DNA of 64,000 nt, from NCBI RefSeq assembly GCF_918797505.1, contig NC_092793.1, positions 2,108,001 through 2,172,000 of the forward strand, in the 5' to 3' direction. Below the pieces are notes generated by a model. The model was not told the DNA's origin, made no database searches, and saw only the letters and a program-made list of their open reading frames with translations. The stretch comes from Bemisia tabaci (taxonomy: Eukaryota; Arthropoda; Insecta; Hemiptera; Aleyrodidae). Below are positions 58,943 to 64,000 of the stretch, piece by piece. The position numbers and the translations under genes are program-made. Every line of letters begins with the position of its first letter. Within the stretch, counting starts at the first letter, position 1.

Positions 58943-59652
58943 GTCCAGGCGCCTGGTAAGTCTACCTGGAATTTTGGGTACACAGCGATTTTTTTGGCCT
59001 ACTTTATGTTTTTTGGGTCGCTGAATCCGAATCTGAAGTTTCCGCACGCGTATCTGGTGAGCATTTTCCGCTATTTTGAAAAAATGGCCTAAAAAGGCCT
59101 TTTTTTGCGGTTTTTTTTATATAGCGGCTACGGATGAGGAAAAGTCCCAGATTTAGCTAATGTTTTGAATAGCTGACATAATTTGGAAGAAAATGGTGTA
59201 TACATATGTTAGGTTTGCTTAAAAATTGAGGAAGATACAGCATCGTGAACATCGCGCCTATTCACGTTTTCGCGGCGCACCCGTCAACGCGCGATCCGGC
59301 TCGCCGCGGTCAGCCAAGTTCCGAAGCGTTCTAAAATTCCGAAATCCGAGGTTCCTCAATTTTTGAGCAAACCTAGCATATTCATATACCATTTTCTTCC
59401 AAATTTTGTCAGCTATTCAAAACATTAGCTAAATCCGGGACTTTTCCTCATCCGTAGCCGCTATATAAAAAAAACCGCAAAAAAAGGCCTTTTTAGGCCA
59501 TTTTTTCAAAATAGCGGAAAATGCTCACCAGATACGCGTGCGGAAACTTCAGATTCGGATTCAGCGACCCAAAAAACATAAAGTAAGCCAAAAAAATCGC
59601 TGTGTACCCAAAATTCCAGGTAGCCTCATTTTTAGCTACCAGGCGCCTGGAC
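58943..59652. mobile_element. TA-flanked palindromic element, 710 bp
   Basis: Starts GTCCAGGCGCCTGGTA and ends with its complement, flanked by TA (58,941 and 59,653). Long near-perfect arms contain AAAAAGGCCTTTTT-type sequence. A short AGATCTAG run precedes it at 58,911-58,932. The class differs from the CAGGGTG elements but has the same target. Confidence 0.8.
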
Positions 59653-60226
59653 TATCGGCTCACTGCTCACGAGACCACATGAACCACACGGGACAGCGGG
59701 TCGGACGAAAATGGAAAATGGCATCTTTAATGGAGATGTTGCACGTGCGAGGGATTTGCGATTTGACCATTGATTCTTATGTAAAAGTTCGTGAGAAACA
59801 CGATGGTGCCACTGGTTTTCTCTGAAATCAACTCCCAAGCTGGAAAAAAGCTCTCAAGTTGAGCCCAAAATGGATGGGATATCCCACCCTACCCTGAGAG
59901 TCCACCTCTACATCAAGACAAACTCTCCAAGCAAAGATAGGGAGCAAATACATTAGCAGTGATGCCATTTTTTTGGGGACTCCAAAACTGAAAACGCGGC
60001 AACCCTGCTAATGTATTTGCTCCCTATCTTTGTATGGAGAGTTTGTTTTGATGTAGAGGTGGACTCTCAGGGTAGGGTGGGATATTACCTCCATTTTGGA
60101 CTCACTTTGAGAGCTTTTTTTGAGCTTGGGAGATGATTTCAGAGAAAACCAGTGGCATCATCGTGTTTCTCACGAACCTTTACCTAAGAATCAATGGTCA
60201 AATCGCAAATTCCTCACACGTGCAAC

Positions 60227-62315
60227 TATGGAACGCCGTTTGTACGAAAACCTATTTTCAGGGGGAGAAGTGATTTTTCTTGGGGGAAGAGCAATTTTCG
60301 TCGGGAGAGAAACACTTTTTTTGGCGTGGAGAAACTTTTTTAGGGGTGGAGACACTTTTTCTATGGTTGGAGAAGGAATTTCAAGGAGGCGTGAGAATTC
60401 TGTGCTCCACTCTCCCAATGAAAATCTTTCCGTCCCTGATCGTGAATATATCGAATATCTGGAGGAGAAATGAAAAAAATAAAAAATTCTTCCCTCCGCC
60501 GTGCGTTCGATATCGCGACTCCTCGGTGCGGAGAAGGATCTTGCTGCGCCGCGACTGCTTTCGATATATCGATTGAGCGCGGCGGAGAAACGTTTCTACG
60601 CGTGGATCCACTTTTTTTCGCGGCGATCCACTTTTTCGCGGGGAGGAGCCGATCGCGACTGCTCGGCGCACAATGGTCCACAGACTGGATTTAACGGATC
60701 TTTATTCGAAAATGCAATGCACCGTTTTGAAAGTTGAAGGAGCTAATCATTTTAGGGTCGCGGATTTTATTGTACATCTTAGTGAGTGAAACAAAATATT
60801 ACTTAACATCCTGACCGAGAAACTTGACTTTATTTGTGATTTCTGACCCTTTTAGGAATAAAGGTCCAAGGATAGCGAGGCTTTGTCAGAGGCAAGTAGA
60901 GGTCAATCTCGGGTTCGATGGCTCTAAAGACATCAGAGCAGACCTAAAGAGGATCTCGGAAAATGTCTAAAACTCCTCAGAACAGGAAAATCGTCGCAAC
61001 AGTACTAAAAAAGCTGGTTCTCCGAGGAAAATCGACTTTGCCGGGAAAAACAGGTGTGATGGTGGAAATCAAAGGTCATCAAGTCAAAATACATAAGAAT
61101 CGATGTATCACACATCGAAAACATTTTTACAATATATTTTTAATAGACTTTGGGGTCGCAAAGGGTTTTACAAGGAAGGCTCGGAAAATTTAGCGTTATC
61201 GGAGTGCTGGAGAGTGATAAAAAAAAAACCGAGGTCATATTCGGATTTAGCAGCTTCAAATACATAAGAACAACTCTACCGTGGGTCCAGGAAAATGTAC
61301 CAAAATGAATTGCAGGCATCACAAGAAGACGTCAAATTTCCTAATTTTCCCGGGCAAAAGTCGCTATTTCGGAAAAGTGAAAGATGAAAGGAAAAAACGA
61401 AGGTCATTTTCGGACTCAGCTGCTCAAAACATATCAGAGTAGTATAATTTCGTACATGAGAAAAATTTTACCTACATGCTGCAGGGGTCAGCAGTCACAA
61501 AAACACCAAAATGCCCATTTTCTGCCCAAGATTGAAGGGCGATGCACAAAAACGGAGGTCATATTCGAATTCAGCGCCTAAAAATTCATTCAAATCACCT
61601 GATCACGACCGGGAGACTTTTTTTTAAAAAAACAATTGTTTATACATGTTCTTTATTGTCGTAATAGGAGAAAAAAATCTTGAGTCTTAGAAGGGTCAGA
61701 AATCACAATTAAAGTCAAGTTTCTCGGTCAGGATGTTAAGTAATATTTTGTTTCACTCACTAAGATGTACAATAAAATCCGCGACCCTAAAATGATTAGC
61801 TCCTTCAACTTTCAAAACGGTGCATTGCATTTTCGAATAAAGATCCGTTAAATCCAGTCTGTGGACCATTGTGCGCCGAGCAGTCGCGATCGGCTCCTCC
61901 CCGCGAAAAAGTGGATCGCCGCGAAAAAAAGTGGATCCACGCGTAGAAACGTTTCTCCGCCGCGCTCAATCGATATATCGAAAGCAGTCGCGGCGCAGCA
62001 AGATCCTTCTCCGCACCGAGGAGTCGCGATATCGAACGCACGGCGGAGGGAAGAATTTTTTATTTTTTTCATTTCTCCTCCAGATATTCGATATATTCAC
62101 GATCAGGGACGGAAAGATTTTCATCGGGAGAGTGGAGCACAGAATTCTCACGCCTCCTTGAAATTCCTTCTCCACCCATAGAAAAAGTGTCTCCACCCCT
62201 AAAAAAGTTTCTCCACCCCTGAAAAAGTGTTTCTCTCCCGACGAAAATTGCTCTTCCCCCATGAAAAATCACTTCTCCCCCTGAAAATAGGTTTTCGTAC
62301 AAACGGCGTTCCATA
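60227..62315. mobile_element. palindromic element with 7-bp duplication (GTGCAAC), 2.09 kb
   Basis: Ends TATGGAACGCCGTT and AACGGCGTTCCATA, flanked by GTGCAAC at 60,220-60,226 and 62,316-62,322. The left arm of the surrounding foldback (about 59,739-59,745) carries the single-copy target, confirming a true duplication. Arms of about 630 bp are almost identical and surround a loop (60,856-61,690) made of diverged tandem repeats. The mirrored open frames on both strands are arm artefacts. Confidence 0.82.
60960..61600 (+). repeat. diverged satellite-like tandem repeat, about 155-170 bp units
   Basis: The motif GGTCAT(A/T)TTCGGA-TTCAGC-GCT-AAA recurs at about 61,063, 61,231, 61,400 and 61,555. 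One more relative is at about 403-440, at the other end of the window. Confidence 0.6.
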
Positions 62316-62464
62316 GTGCAACATCTCCATTCGGGGTATTGGAAACTCGGGCCGATGGTTGCGGGTCAGGATTTGGCGGCCCGCTAAATTCTGACGTTCA
62401 CCAAGCAACAAACTCATCAAACAGACGCCAGACTTAAGCTCAAGCTGATCGTGTATTCAGGCCT

Positions 62465-63617
62465 TGTGATTTATCTGTATATCCCTGAAACCAGCATTGC
62501 CAATTTATTTTTTATTTTAAGGGCTGCATAGTGTAATCCGATGTCTTATATACAAGCTTGAGGCTAAAAACTTCATGAGTTAAAATTCTTTTTCTGAAAA
62601 ATACAAATGAGTTGGAGGAAGGCTTTACTCAATTCTTTTTTTAATAGTAAATATAGCCATCGGAAATGCTTGTCTAGAGTTTCTTAATCTATTTGAACCA
62701 GAATTATATTGTACATTTTTTTCCTTGATGTAAATACTCCTGGCAGTTGTCAGTTTTATAGCTGGCATTGTAAAATTATTTTTCGCTCTGTATTTAATTT
62801 TGTATGGAATTCAACTTGCATTTGACGATGTAATTTTTCTTTGAAAATTTAGATAAGTTGTCAATTGAAATTTGGAAACGTATTTTAAATGCGTGTATCA
62901 CTAAATCAGGTCCTCTGTATTTGAAAGCCTCTTTTTGAAATTTTTGGGCAGCTCTTTCCAACTACCTATCAAGAGATTGTCATAATTGTCTCTAAGACAG
63001 TGGTTCCAAAAGTATGGCCTGAACAATAGATAGAAAAAAAAGAAAGTGAAAACCACTCCTGATGAAGAATGAAAGTTAATCATTGTGTTTCAGTTGTGAA
63101 GGAAGAATTTAAATGGGTCAGAGCTGTTGGAAAAATACAATTTCAGTCGTTAGTATCGACATAATTTTTCTCATTCATGTTTGTGAAAATCGCTCAAAAG
63201 TCCATCTTTAAGGTCAAAAATTTCAATTTCCTCAGTTTTCCTCCGTCTGTCTTCCTTGAATCCCGAAAATACCCACTTTGGACTATAACATTCCGCCTTA
63301 AACCGCTTGAGCACAGTTGAGCCCAAAAAGAAATCAGCCTCTGAATCCCGAAAAAAATGTTTACTTTTACATCACTTTTCAACCTCCTGTGAAAATCACT
63401 AAGTAAGGAAATTTCGAAAATACTGTGGTTAGTTGTGTAGAATATACCTACCCCTAAAAATGTGTTGCATATCGCCGAACTTCCCTCCTATGGTCGCACA
63501 GTTGAAGTAAACTGATCGACGAGGAGCGCGCCGAAACATATTAAAATAATCGCTGAGAAATAAGTAACTTCGTGGTCTCTTCGTGGGAAATTGAGCCACT
63601 CAAAAATGGCACATATA
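62465..63617. other. no gene recognised
   Basis: AT-rich DNA without supported features. Confidence 0.4.
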
Positions 63618-64000
63618 CAGGGTTATCCAAAAGTCACCTACTACCCCTGTAACTTTTTTCCTAATTGAGATAGAAGTTTGAAACTTTGGAAATGTTCCTC
63701 GGTTTAAGGTAGCAACTTTTTGGTCCCCCCAAAATTTTGGGGGGCGGCCCCCCTTGAGGGGGGCGGGGGCTAACTTTTTTTTTCAAATGGCAACCCCCCT
63801 TTTGTGATACCTCATTCGAAAGATAATAAAAAAAGAAAAATGTTGGCGCAAACCGTAGGTCAAAATGTTGATTTTTGACAAAATGGCGGCCGGTCACAGT
63901 TCAAAATGGCGGACATTTGGCATCTCCGTTTTTTATCGGCGGATTGGTCTGAAACTCAGAATCCTAGGGTTTTTCGGGACGAGAAAAACGATACTGGCAT
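63618..64000 (+). mobile_element. left arm of a CAGGGTT-family palindrome, cut by window end
   Basis: CAGGGTTATCCAAAAGTCAC after TA (63,616). The rest matches 22,600-22,950 closely (AAAATGGCGGCCGGTCACAG). The right arm would lie beyond the window. Confidence 0.75.

Larger units (their letters stand above)
59730..62330. mobile_element. foldback whose right arm is split by a 2.1-kb element
   Basis: The left arm starts TGGAGATGTTGCACGTGCGAGG. The right arm reads CCTCACACGTGCAAC to 60,226, then resumes at 62,323 with ATCTCCA. The centre is near 59,975 (GGTGGACTCTC and complement). Not coding. Confidence 0.75.
57987..62464. mobile_element. element with AGGCCTGAATACACGATC ends, heavily invaded
   Basis: Left TIR 57,987-58,027 and right TIR ending at 62,464 are about 41 bp and nearly complementary (GCTTAAGTCTGGCGTC). 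The interior contains a hairpin (58,043-58,088 with 58,277-58,312), the element 58,943-59,652, the foldback at 59,730 and the element 60,227-62,315. Flanking 8-mers TGTATAAT and TGTGATTT are only partly alike. No transposase recognised. Confidence 0.6.

Noticed and set aside
60227..62315. TA-duplicating element like the other palindromes
   Set aside because: The terminal TATGG/CCATA could suggest TA, but the 7-base GTGCAAC repeat and the empty site in the opposite arm show a longer duplication.

Overview
The window looks like nuclear DNA of an invertebrate animal, most likely an insect or other arthropod. It is AT-rich, has very few long open reading frames, shows spliceosomal-type exon borders and tRNA-derived SINE-like pieces, and is crowded with DNA transposons nested in one another. 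I cannot name the species. Only one region encodes recognisable proteins: a Polinton/Maverick element at 3,743-12,801.

Region by region. 1-17.4 kb: two phase-compatible candidate host exons (1,215-1,368 and 17,193-17,431) flank about 15.8 kb of repeat-filled DNA that reads as one large intron. Inside it a dispersed repeat (ends 2,366 and 15,518) has been opened by insertions, including an inverted SINE-like pair (3.3-3.6 and 12.9-13.6 kb). The Polinton lies in the spacer of that pair. It has AGT...ACT ends, TIRs of about 0.8 kb and a perfect 6-bp target duplication (TCTGTT). It encodes a frameshifted, C-terminally truncated protein-primed DNA polymerase B, a DDE integrase with a chromodomain, and three small minus-strand reading frames. 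One of these is a convincing small membrane protein behind a TATA box. Capsid, protease and ATPase genes are missing, so this is an internally deleted copy. The near-identical TIRs suggest it moved recently with help from another copy.

17.4-33 kb: palindromic elements at 18.1, 19.3, 21.9-23.8 and 24.4-26.4 kb, a possible terminal exon at 26,764 with a long quiet stretch ending in a poly(A) signal near 30,336, then a second copy of the dispersed repeat (31,928-32,847) carrying a 255-bp MITE. 33-48 kb: large palindromes flanked by TA (33,231; 45,706), a 5.7-kb foldback (34,651-40,350), and two insertions (34,881-36,529 and 45,823-46,787) that sit between A and T with no target duplication, as described for Spy transposons. 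A hAT-like element with tandem repeats is at 43.9-45.3 kb. 48-64 kb: short tandem duplications, MITEs, two elements with TATGGAACGCCGTT termini and 7-bp target duplications (56,128 and 60,227), and further TA-flanked palindromes, the last one cut by the window end.

The strongest part of the reading is that the nested inverted repeats serve as internal controls. For several insertions the opposite arm, or a second copy, preserves the empty target site, so insertion behaviour can be read directly: TA duplication, 7-bp duplication, or none.
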